Source: Persicitalea jodogahamensis
GTDB lineage: Bacteria; Bacteroidota; Bacteroidia; Cytophagales; Spirosomataceae
Length of the DNA stretch: 64,000 nt
Direction: 5' to 3'
NCBI RefSeq assembly: GCF_014651615.1
Contig: NZ_BMXF01000001.1
Span: 1,769,731 to 1,833,730, forward strand
The notes beneath the pieces are model-generated. The model saw nothing but the letters and a program-made list of their open reading frames with translations, had not been told where the DNA came from and did no database searches. Below are positions 39,112-46,564 of this stretch, one piece after another. The translations under genes were made by a program, and so were the position numbers. Each line of letters begins with the position of its first letter. The stretch's first letter is position 1.

Positions 39112-40155
39112 ATGCAAAATTTCAACCAACGCAGCCGCATTATGCTGCTGCACCTGTCTTTCTGGGCGGTATATTTCTCCTTTTTCTTTTACCAGATTAC
39201 TTACGCCCGCCACAATCAGGATGTAGTGCTTTCCCGCGCCTTTCTGGATGCTTCGCTGCATGTGCTGATTATTGCCGGGATCGCCTACCTCAACTACTAC
39301 TATTTCCTGTCCCGCTTTCTCAAACACAAGAAGGCCGTCCGGTATCTGCTCGAATTTCTCCCACCGCTGGTGCTGGCTATTTTTCTGCATGTGTACGTCA
39401 AGCGACTCATATACGGTGGGTTGGAAAGTGGCCGGGCCAACTTCCTTTACGGCGAAAGATTTCTGATCCAGAATACCCTGAGCATTGTATTTATCGTCGT
39501 TTTCATCGGAATGCTGCGCTTCGCCGAAGACTGGTTTCAGCTGGAAGCCCGCAAAAAGGAAATTGAAAACGAGAAACTGACCGCGGAATTACGGTTTCTG
39601 AAAGCGCAAATCAACCCGCATTTTCTGTTCAACACCCTCAACAATCTGTACTACCTGGCCTTTACGCAGTCACCCAAGACGACCGAAGTCATCGATAAGC
39701 TTTCGCAGATGATGCGGTACATGATTTACGATTCGAATCATCCCAAAGTACCCCTCAACAAGGAGATCGAATACATGGAAAATTACATCAGCCTTGAAAA
39801 GCTGAGGCTTGACGACAAAGTACCGATCACATTCCTGGTAAATGGCAATCCCCGGGGAGTGATGATCGAACCCTTTCTTTTCATTACTTTTCTGGAAAAT
39901 GCCTTTAAGCATGGCGTCAGCACCAATGCCGATACCTGTTGGGTAAAGGCAGAGATTACCCTTGCCGGAAAGCAGTGCGTATATTCAGTGTCCAATAGCC
40001 GGTTGCCCCAAAAGGCCACGGAAGACGAAAAGTCAGGAATCGGATTGCATAACCTGCGTCGCCGCCTTCAGCTGGGCTACCCTGACCGCCATGAACTCAG
40101 CGTCCGGGACGAAGCCGACGCCTATTCCGTTCAACTGACACTCCGATTAACATGA
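39112..40155 (+). CDS. LytS-type sensor histidine kinase
   Basis: A 347-residue kinase with four membrane segments (about 12-30, 45-66, 80-98, 120-137). H170 in NPHFLFNTLNNL is the phospho-acceptor; the ATPase part has ITFLENAFKHG and KSGIGLHNLRRRL. A short coiled helix (EARKKEIENEKLTAELRFLKA) joins the two halves. The stop overlaps the regulator's ATG by 4 bp (ATGA). The divergent TonB receptor is its probable target. Confidence 0.92.
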   Translation: MQNFNQRSRIMLLHLSFWAVYFSFFFYQITYARHNQDVVLSRAFLDASLHVLIIAGIAYLNYYYFLSRFLKHKKAVRYLLEFLPPLVLAIFLHVYVKRLIYGGLESGRANFLYGERFLIQNTLSIVFIVVFIGMLRFAEDWFQLEARKKEIENEKLTAELRFLKAQINPHFLFNTLNNLYYLAFTQSPKTTEVIDKLSQMMRYMIYDSNHPKVPLNKEIEYMENYISLEKLRLDDKVPITFLVNGNPRGVMIEPFLFITFLENAFKHGVSTNADTCWVKAEITLAGKQCVYSVSNSRLPQKATEDEKSGIGLHNLRRRLQLGYPDRHELSVRDEADAYSVQLTLRLT

Positions 40156-40880
40156 CTTATTCCTGCCTGATCGTAGACGACGAGCCAATGGCCCGCAAGC
40201 TCATGGAGCAGTACGTGGCCAAAGTACCCTACCTGCAATTGGTCCAATCGTGCGCCAGTCCGCTGTTGGCCATCGAGGTATTGCAGCAGCATGCGGTGGA
40301 CATCCTCTTCCTGGACATCAATATGCCCGAAATCACTGGGTTGACACTACTGAAGATTTTACGGAAGAAGCCGCTGGTTGTACTCACAACAGCCTACTCG
40401 GAATATGCCCTCGAAGGCTACGAACTCGATGTGGCCGACTACCTGCTCAAGCCCATTACGTTCGAGCGTTTCCTGAAATCGGTGGAAAAAGTGACCGCCC
40501 GCCTGCATGGCGTTTCTGTGCCAGCGGTGCCGCCAGCCGAGGCCCGGGAAGAAGGGCTGCCTTATGTTTTTGTAAAGGACGGCACCAAACTGGTCAAGGT
40601 GATGATGAATGACATCCTGTATATCGAAGGCCTGAAAGACTACGTTGGAATCACTACCAAAAGCAAGAAGATCGTCACGCTGCAAACCATGAAGGCGCTG
40701 GAGGCCGAGTTGCCGGAACACCGGTTCATCCGGATTCACAATTCCTACATCGTAGCCTACGATGCGATTGCTGCCATCGAGCGCGACAAGGTGCAGATCG
40801 GAGACGTGTTTCTGCCCGTCAGTGAGAGTTACCGACGGGCGTTCAAAGAATTTGTGGAAAAACACCAGGTCCGAGGGTAA
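40152..40880 (+). CDS. LytTR-family response regulator
   Basis: A 242-residue regulator with acidic pocket D9/D10-E11, phospho-acceptor D55 in ILFLDINMPE, TTAYSEY, and K in DYLLKPITFE. The LytTR domain (about 138-242) contains YVFVKDGTKLVKV, DYVGITTKSKKI and FIRIHNSYIVAYDAI. Coupled to the kinase. Two TGCGTT sequences (38848 and 38871, 23 bp apart) just before the TonB receptor start are weak candidates for its binding sites. Confidence 0.92.
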   Translation: MTYSCLIVDDEPMARKLMEQYVAKVPYLQLVQSCASPLLAIEVLQQHAVDILFLDINMPEITGLTLLKILRKKPLVVLTTAYSEYALEGYELDVADYLLKPITFERFLKSVEKVTARLHGVSVPAVPPAEAREEGLPYVFVKDGTKLVKVMMNDILYIEGLKDYVGITTKSKKIVTLQTMKALEAELPEHRFIRIHNSYIVAYDAIAAIERDKVQIGDVFLPVSESYRRAFKEFVEKHQVRG

Positions 40881-40983
40881 TAGGCTGGAAATGCTGAGCC
40901 CGTACTTTGGCAATGGTATATTTTAGCCTAAATTTACTTTTATGAACTCTATGAGATACAGTATTTTCAAGCAAAAAAAAATA

Positions 40984-43900
40984 ATGAAACATTTCGGCAT
41001 TTGCCTGGCGACCGCCCTGATTCTATTTACTTCCTGTTTAAGTTCAGCCCAAACCATCAACTCCGCTGCGAAAGCACGCCGCCTGGAGGTACTTTTCCTC
41101 GGTGACAATGGCCACCACCGCCCCATTGATTTTGTTCCGGTGCTGATGGAATCAATGGGCAGCAAAGGCATCAACTTTACCTACACGGACAAGCTGACCG
41201 ACCTTAATCCCAAAACGCTGGGCAAGTACGACGCCCTGATGCTTTTTGCCAACTGGGACAGCATCGCGCCAGGCCAGGCCAATGCCCTGCTGGATTTTGT
41301 GGCGAGTGGTAAGGGATTTCTGCCCATTCACTGCGCATCCTATTGTTTCAGGAATAATGCCGAGGTAGTTAAGCTCATCGGCGGACAATTCTGGCGGCAT
41401 ACGACCGATACCATTCAGCCCGTCTGGGCAAAGCCCGACCATCCGGTGCTGGCAGGTCTAAAACCCTTCAAAACCTGGGATGAAACCTACCTGCACGAAA
41501 AACTACAACCTGACAACATCGTCATTACCGAGCGAATCATCCAGCCCGATCAGGCCAAGGACAAACCCGGCGTATCCAAAGAGCCCTACACCTGGGTGCG
41601 GACGCACGGCAAAGGCCGCGTGTTTTACACCGCTTATGGACACGATGAACGCACCTGGGAAAATCCTGATTTTCAGAAACTACTTGAAAACGGTATCCGC
41701 TGGGCCGTGAGCGACGACGCCCGGGCGTCTCTCGCCGCGCTGAATCCCAAAAAGCTCGAATACCGTGAGGCAAAACTACCCAACTACGAGCAGCGGCCCG
41801 GCCCGCAGCTTCAGCAACTACCCCTCTCGCCCGAAGAATCGGTGAAGCACATTCAGATTCCGGTAGACTTTACGCTGGACGTATTCGCCCACGAGCCGGA
41901 CGTGATGCACCCCATTGCCATGACCTGGGACGAGAAAGGCAGATTGTTCGTGCTGATTACCAAAGACTACCCCAACGAGCGCAAAGCCAGCGGTGGCAGC
42001 GACTACATTTTGATCTGCGAAGACACGAACAAAGACGGCAAGGCCGACAAGTTCACCCGCTTCGCCGACGGGCTGAGCATCCCCACGGGCCTGGTTTTCG
42101 CCAATGGTGGGCTCATCGTGTCGCAGGCCCCGCATATGCTGTTTTTGCAGGATACCGATGGTGACGACAAGGCTGATGTCAAGAAGGTACTTTTTACTGG
42201 GTTTGGTACTTTTGACACCCACGCCGGACCTTCCAACCTGCACTATGGTTTTGACAACTGGGTGTATGGCGCGGTCGGTTATTCGGGCTTCAAAGGAAAA
42301 TTCGGAGATAAGGATAGCCTTAACTTCGGGCAGGCGCTCTACCGCTTCCGGCCCGACGGCTCGGATATGGAAATAATGACCAACACCTCCAATAACACCT
42401 GGGGACTGGGCTTCAACGAAGCGGGCGATCTCTTTGGCTCCACGGCCAACAACGCCCACGGCTGGTACATGGCTATTCCAAACCGTTATTTTGGGAAGAG
42501 TCGCGTAGACAATGGCGGCCGCAGCACCGATACGCACAAGGATATGAAACCCATCACGCCCAAAGTACGGCAGGTGGATGTATTCGGGGGCTTCACGGCG
42601 GCATCCGGCCATAACTTCTACACCGCCCGTGCTTTTCCGAAAGAATACTGGAATAAAGTAGCCTTCGTCTCCGAGCCGACGGGCCATGTGTTGCACCAAA
42701 ATAATATGGTCAAAAAAGGCACCGACTACGCCGACGCTGCCGACTTCAACCTGCTGGCCGGGGCGGATGAATGGGTATCCCCCGTCTTCGCTGAGGTCGG
42801 TCCCGATGGCGCCGTGTGGGTAGCCGACTGGTACAGCTTCATCATCCAGCACAATCCCACCCCCCGAGGTTTCGAAAACGGTGGTGGTAATGCCTACGAC
42901 ACCGACCTCCGTGACTATACGCACGGTCGGCTGTACCGCATCGGCTGGAAGGATGCCCCTGCCTACACGCCCATTTCTCTTGACAAAAATAATCCAACCC
43001 AACTGGTCGCCACGCTGAAAAACAGCAACATGCTCTGGCGGATGCACGCGCAGCGGCTGCTGGTGGAGCGCGGCAATAAAGATGTGGTTCCTCAGTTGGT
43101 GGCTTTGTTGAAAGATAATTCGTTGGATGAAATTGGTCTGAACCCCGCCGCAATCCATGCCCTGTGGACCCTGCACGGCCTGAATGTGATGAGTGACCCA
43201 ACCGTGCTGGCCGCTGCTACGGCTGCCCTGCAGCACCCGAGCGCAGCGGTTCGCAAGAATGCCATTCAGGTATTGCCGAAAACCGCCGCTACCGCGCAGG
43301 CTCTGCTCAAAACGGACGCGCTGCACGACAAAGAGCCCCTCGTAGTCCTGAACACGTTACTCGCCTTCACTGAAACGCCCCTGACGCCCGCCGTAGAAAA
43401 TGCCGTGCTGGCACGGGTAGATGAATACAAAGAAGCCGACGACCGCTGGTTGCCTGATGCTTTTGCGGTAGTGATGAATTCACACAATGGCGCATTGCGC
43501 CAAAAGTACCTTAACAAAAGACTGGCCAGCAAGTCTAAAACTTCCGCCTCCGCCAGCTTAACCGCCAGTGCTGCCCCGATGAACCACGAGGGAATAGATC
43601 ACAGCCAGCATTCGATGGGTGAAACGAAAATGGCCGAAGGAAAACCCGACTTGACCATCACCGACATCAAGCTCAATCCGTCCAGCCCGTTTGTGCGTGA
43701 GTACGGCCGCATTACGCTGCAAATCACGAACCAAAGTAAGGTGGCAATTTCCAAAGAAAAGGTACCCGTAGTGACCGTGGCCGTGCGCGGTGCTGGTCTG
43801 GAATTAGATTATATCAGCCGCAAACTGGACAAGGGATTGTCTCCCGGCGAAAAGATTGAACTATCGGAGGGGAACAATGGTCCCTGGAATGCCGCATTTG

Positions 43901-44721
43901 GCTTTACCTCGGAGCAAGCAGGGAAAATTACCGTGACGGCAACCATTGACCAGGACAATGCCGTGGACGAGGCCGACGAGCGTAACAATGTGTTCAGCAA
44001 ATCCTTTGAAGTGCGCCGTCCCCAGAAATTATCCGACTTTGCCCTCGAACGTGCTGCCCGCAGCTACGCCTCCTACGCCGCTGCTGATTCGGTACTGACG
44101 ATGCTTCAAAGTGCCCAAAATCTGGATGCGGACGGCAAATTTGCCATTACAAAGGGGATTCTGAACGGCTGGAACGTAAGAAGGAAGGAAACTACCTCCC
44201 CGGCTTCTCAGAAATTCTTAGCCACCCTGAATCAGAACATTCCGTCGGATTTGACCAACCGGATGTCAGCCTTTATGGAGTCCTTCGGAATGAAGGATGC
44301 CGATGCTGACGACCCGAATGTGCAAGTAATTACCATCAAAGCCATCCGCGAAGCTTTGAAGTATGACAAAACGGAGTTCACCGTTACGGCTGGTAAACCT
44401 GTGATCATCGTCTTCGAAAACCCCGACGCCATGCAGCACAACGTCGTGATCGGTAAACCCAAGACGATGGAAATCATCGGGGCCGCGGCTGACAAACTCA
44501 TCACGGCTAAGGACGGCGCGGAAAAGAACTACGTTCCCGACATCCCGCAGATCATCGCTTCTACGCCGCTGGTGAATCCCGACCAAACCTACCGCCTGAA
44601 ATTCACCGCTCCCGCCACGCTGGGTGATTATCCCTACGTGTGCACCTTCCCCGGCCACTGGCGGCTGATGAATGGCGTGATGAAGGTGGTGAAGGAAGAT
44701 GTGGCGAAAACGGCTAAGTAG
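40984..44721 (+). CDS. Multidomain ThuA / PQQ-type dehydrogenase-like / HEAT / CARDB / cupredoxin lipoprotein
   Basis: A 1245-residue exported protein (ATG 40984, lipobox-like LFTSC, C18). In order: a ThuA domain (about 32-245; VLFLGDNGHHRP, LPIHCASYCF, GHDERTW), a six-bladed soluble-dehydrogenase-like propeller of the TIGR02604 type (about 290-690; MTWDEKGRLFVL, DTNKDGKADKFTRFADGL), HEAT-type repeats (about 690-865), a CARDB Ig-like domain (about 905-1010) and a C-terminal blue-copper cupredoxin. The copper ligands match azurin exactly: H in MQHNVV, then C, H (+5) and M (+9) in VCTFPGHWRLM. So the oxidase-like part carries its own electron carrier. A role in periplasmic sugar oxidation is inferred. 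Confidence 0.85.
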   Translation: MKHFGICLATALILFTSCLSSAQTINSAAKARRLEVLFLGDNGHHRPIDFVPVLMESMGSKGINFTYTDKLTDLNPKTLGKYDALMLFANWDSIAPGQANALLDFVASGKGFLPIHCASYCFRNNAEVVKLIGGQFWRHTTDTIQPVWAKPDHPVLAGLKPFKTWDETYLHEKLQPDNIVITERIIQPDQAKDKPGVSKEPYTWVRTHGKGRVFYTAYGHDERTWENPDFQKLLENGIRWAVSDDARASLAALNPKKLEYREAKLPNYEQRPGPQLQQLPLSPEESVKHIQIPVDFTLDVFAHEPDVMHPIAMTWDEKGRLFVLITKDYPNERKASGGSDYILICEDTNKDGKADKFTRFADGLSIPTGLVFANGGLIVSQAPHMLFLQDTDGDDKADVKKVLFTGFGTFDTHAGPSNLHYGFDNWVYGAVGYSGFKGKFGDKDSLNFGQALYRFRPDGSDMEIMTNTSNNTWGLGFNEAGDLFGSTANNAHGWYMAIPNRYFGKSRVDNGGRSTDTHKDMKPITPKVRQVDVFGGFTAASGHNFYTARAFPKEYWNKVAFVSEPTGHVLHQNNMVKKGTDYADAADFNLLAGADEWVSPVFAEVGPDGAVWVADWYSFIIQHNPTPRGFENGGGNAYDTDLRDYTHGRLYRIGWKDAPAYTPISLDKNNPTQLVATLKNSNMLWRMHAQRLLVERGNKDVVPQLVALLKDNSLDEIGLNPAAIHALWTLHGLNVMSDPTVLAAATAALQHPSAAVRKNAIQVLPKTAATAQALLKTDALHDKEPLVVLNTLLAFTETPLTPAVENAVLARVDEYKEADDRWLPDAFAVVMNSHNGALRQKYLNKRLASKSKTSASASLTASAAPMNHEGIDHSQHSMGETKMAEGKPDLTITDIKLNPSSPFVREYGRITLQITNQSKVAISKEKVPVVTVAVRGAGLELDYISRKLDKGLSPGEKIELSEGNNGPWNAAFGFTSEQAGKITVTATIDQDNAVDEADERNNVFSKSFEVRRPQKLSDFALERAARSYASYAAADSVLTMLQSAQNLDADGKFAITKGILNGWNVRRKETTSPASQKFLATLNQNIPSDLTNRMSAFMESFGMKDADADDPNVQVITIKAIREALKYDKTEFTVTAGKPVIIVFENPDAMQHNVVIGKPKTMEIIGAAADKLITAKDGAEKNYVPDIPQIIASTPLVNPDQTYRLKFTAPATLGDYPYVCTFPGHWRLMNGVMKVVKEDVAKTAK

Positions 44722-44746
44722 AGATTGTAAGTACCTTGCTAGATAT

Positions 44747-44825
44747 AACAGGGAGGCTCCGTTGGCAGAGTCTCCCTGTTTTATGACCAGCTAGCCGAGC
44801 CATGGTTTTCAATCGTGGCTCGGCT
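44747..44825 (+). terminator. Tandem terminator hairpins
   Basis: First hairpin: AACAGGGAG(G)CTC at 44747-44759 with GAG(T)CTCCCTGTT at 44768-44780, then TTTATG. Second: AGCCGAGCCA (44793-44802) with TGGCTCGGCT (44816-44825), perfect over 10 bp. They follow the cupredoxin fusion gene. Confidence 0.75.
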
Positions 44826-44958
44826 TTCGGTATCCCGGCAGAAACTTTGTTGGTGTAATGACAGGGAGGGGTACTTACACATAACGACCCGAGACTTGAA
44901 AAAGATAAAAAGTCCATTGGACGATATGGAGCTTTGAAAAAAGGTTTTACCACTTAGT

Positions 44959-44998
44959 GTTTCGTAAATAGCATTCTATTTAGGCATATTTACGAAAC
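44959..44998. repeat. Perfect 12-bp inverted repeat at the edge of the AT-rich island
   Basis: GTTTCGTAAATA (44959-44970) and TATTTACGAAAC (44987-44998) are perfect inverses separated by 16 bp containing TTTAGGC. It lies 46 bp before the start of the AT-rich gene at 45045. It could be an end of the inserted cassette, or a terminator. Confidence 0.7.
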
Positions 44999-45044
44999 TC
45001 GATCTATGAGTGGTTTCGAATATTTATGAGTTGGTAGCAATAAA

Positions 45045-45698
45045 ATGACAGACACTCTAATTATTCAAAAAGCGAGAGAAGAACTATCAGCAAAAACTTT
45101 TGGTGTGACAGAACAATTTCTGAAAATTCACGAAGTTGTTTATGAAAACGGCAAACCGAAAATTGCAAGGGTTGACACAGAAAAAGAAGACGGAACAGCA
45201 ATTGTTTATTTTCCAGTTAACGATGAAATATTTTACTTAGCCATTTATGTTGACACAATACCCGAAGTTTCAGTTCGACACGTAAATACTGAATCTTATA
45301 ATTCGGTTTATTTTCAAGCTGTTTCAGAGGTTTACAGTTTTGACGAGCTCTCAAAAATGACAGAATTAAAATCAACTGGTGGACGTAACAAGGGCGACAA
45401 AAGAGGCGGAAATGTTTTGTGGAAACGAAGTTCAATATTTTTTGAACCTAATCCGGAAGCTGACGAGTTTGAAGATAAACTTAAAAAGCTTCTTGACTTT
45501 TTAGAGCAAGACAAAACTGGCATCGCTATTTTGATTGACAAAGCTAATGGACACATTCAAGTTGCTTCAAGTTTTCACAATGGTAATACAATGTTAGGTG
45601 GACATTATTTGGACAAAAAAATTATCAAACGTATGAGCAACTTGAATCTTGCGATATATTTCGATTTATACGCTGACGGCAAGTTTTACACTGACTAA
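45045..45698 (+). CDS. DUF4279-like protein in an AT-rich, cassette-like island
   Basis: A 217-residue cytoplasmic protein without signal or membrane segments. The second half (GDKRGGNVLWKRSSIFFE, DKLKKLLDFLEQDKTGIAILIDK, MLGGHYLDKKIIKRMSNLNLAIYFDLYA) resembles DUF4279 proteins, whose role is unknown. GC content is about 35% by eye against more than 50% around it, and the GTAC-containing heptamer common elsewhere is absent. A long inverted repeat directly follows the stop. These features point to recent acquisition, probably as a gene cassette. Confidence 0.75.
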   Translation: MTDTLIIQKAREELSAKTFGVTEQFLKIHEVVYENGKPKIARVDTEKEDGTAIVYFPVNDEIFYLAIYVDTIPEVSVRHVNTESYNSVYFQAVSEVYSFDELSKMTELKSTGGRNKGDKRGGNVLWKRSSIFFEPNPEADEFEDKLKKLLDFLEQDKTGIAILIDKANGHIQVASSFHNGNTMLGGHYLDKKIIKRMSNLNLAIYFDLYADGKFYTD

Positions 45699-45705
45699 AA
45701 ACTAA

Positions 45706-45901
45706 TGCTATCAACATTGGGTTTTATGCAAGTTGGGCTTGACATTGTAACATCAGCTATTTGCAAATCCAAACTTCAGTTCGGGCAGACGAATTTCTAT
45801 CAGCTTTTGCACTTAACTTCAACAATATATTTTCAATCAGCAGCGGTTATCGACAGACGGTATTCTAATTCCCAACCTGCATAAAGCCCTGCCCGTTAGG
45901 C
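45706..45901 (+). other. attC-like recombination site (integron-cassette-type)
   Basis: Eight bases after the stop of the AT-rich gene begins a roughly 196-bp element. Its arms GGGTTTTATGCAAGTTGGG (45719-45737) and CCCAACCTGCATAAAGCCC (45871-45889) are inverted repeats with 17 of 19 matches, the two mismatches allowing G-T pairs. It ends in GTTAGGC (45895-45901), a perfect integron core site (GTTRRRY). The 5' partner (GCTATCAAC) is a poorer match to RYYYAAC. No integrase gene is in the window. The site type is inferred from layout and the core. Confidence 0.55.
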
Positions 45902-45954
45902 AAATTTAGCACGACACAGTCACGACATTCTCAGTTCTACCACAATTCAAAACC

Positions 45955-46467
45955 TTACTGGGCTCTTTCCGCTACCACCTCCACCCGATCCCCTACCTGA
46001 ATCCGCCCTTCCAGCACGACTCTCGCCAGGATACCCCCATGCTGGCGCATGGCGTTATAGCCGCCGGGGCCGAGGTTCTGCTCCATGCGACTGCACGGAT
46101 GGCACTCGCCACTATATTCGAACTCCGCTTCGCCAATAGTGAAGCGTTTGTCTTTCAAAGCTAGTAGGTTCAGGCCCCGTACTACGATATTCCGGCGCAA
46201 GAGCAGCGGATCGACCGTTTCCTGACCTAAATAAGAAGCTACTGCCGGGAGGTGTTCTGCCTGAATCAGTGTGACCTGACGCTTGCTGCCGGGCTTACCG
46301 GCGTAGTGATCGCCGTCGAGTCCGGTGCCGGGGCGGGCAAAAACTTCCGTTACTTCCTGCATCGGTTGTCGCTTGATGGGCCTGATGCCCAGCCACTCCA
46401 CCGTACCCGGTTGGGCAAAGTTTCCCATCAATTGACTTAAAGGAGATTTTTCGGAAAGTGAGGCCAT
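45955..46467 (-). CDS. MOSC-domain protein
   Basis: A 170-residue protein with a single MOSC (molybdenum cofactor sulfurase C-terminal) domain: VEWLGIRPIKRQPM, the signature GLDGDHYAG, LLLRRNIVVRGLNL, and a cysteine-bearing GECHPCSRM. MOSC proteins bind the molybdenum cofactor or transfer sulfur, as in YiiM/YcbX-type N-hydroxylated-compound reduction. There is no signal peptide, so it acts in the cytoplasm. It could relate to the two molybdoenzymes at 15-22 kb, but they are not linked. It is divergent from the cytochrome c fusion at 46565. Confidence 0.88.
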   Translation of the reverse strand: MASLSEKSPLSQLMGNFAQPGTVEWLGIRPIKRQPMQEVTEVFARPGTGLDGDHYAGKPGSKRQVTLIQAEHLPAVASYLGQETVDPLLLRRNIVVRGLNLLALKDKRFTIGEAEFEYSGECHPCSRMEQNLGPGGYNAMRQHGGILARVVLEGRIQVGDRVEVVAERAQ

Positions 46468-46564
46468 GAGAAGGTTTGTAATTCGTTATCAGGGTAAAGT
46501 ACGTTCTAAGGGGTCTTATTACAGTAGTTTCGTTTGTCCTTCGGTCCAGCCGACCAAATACCGC

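Noticed and set aside
41818-43326. 502-codon minus-strand ORF opposite the cupredoxin fusion gene
   Set aside because: Shadow frame; the plus strand encodes continuous ThuA, propeller and HEAT domains across it.
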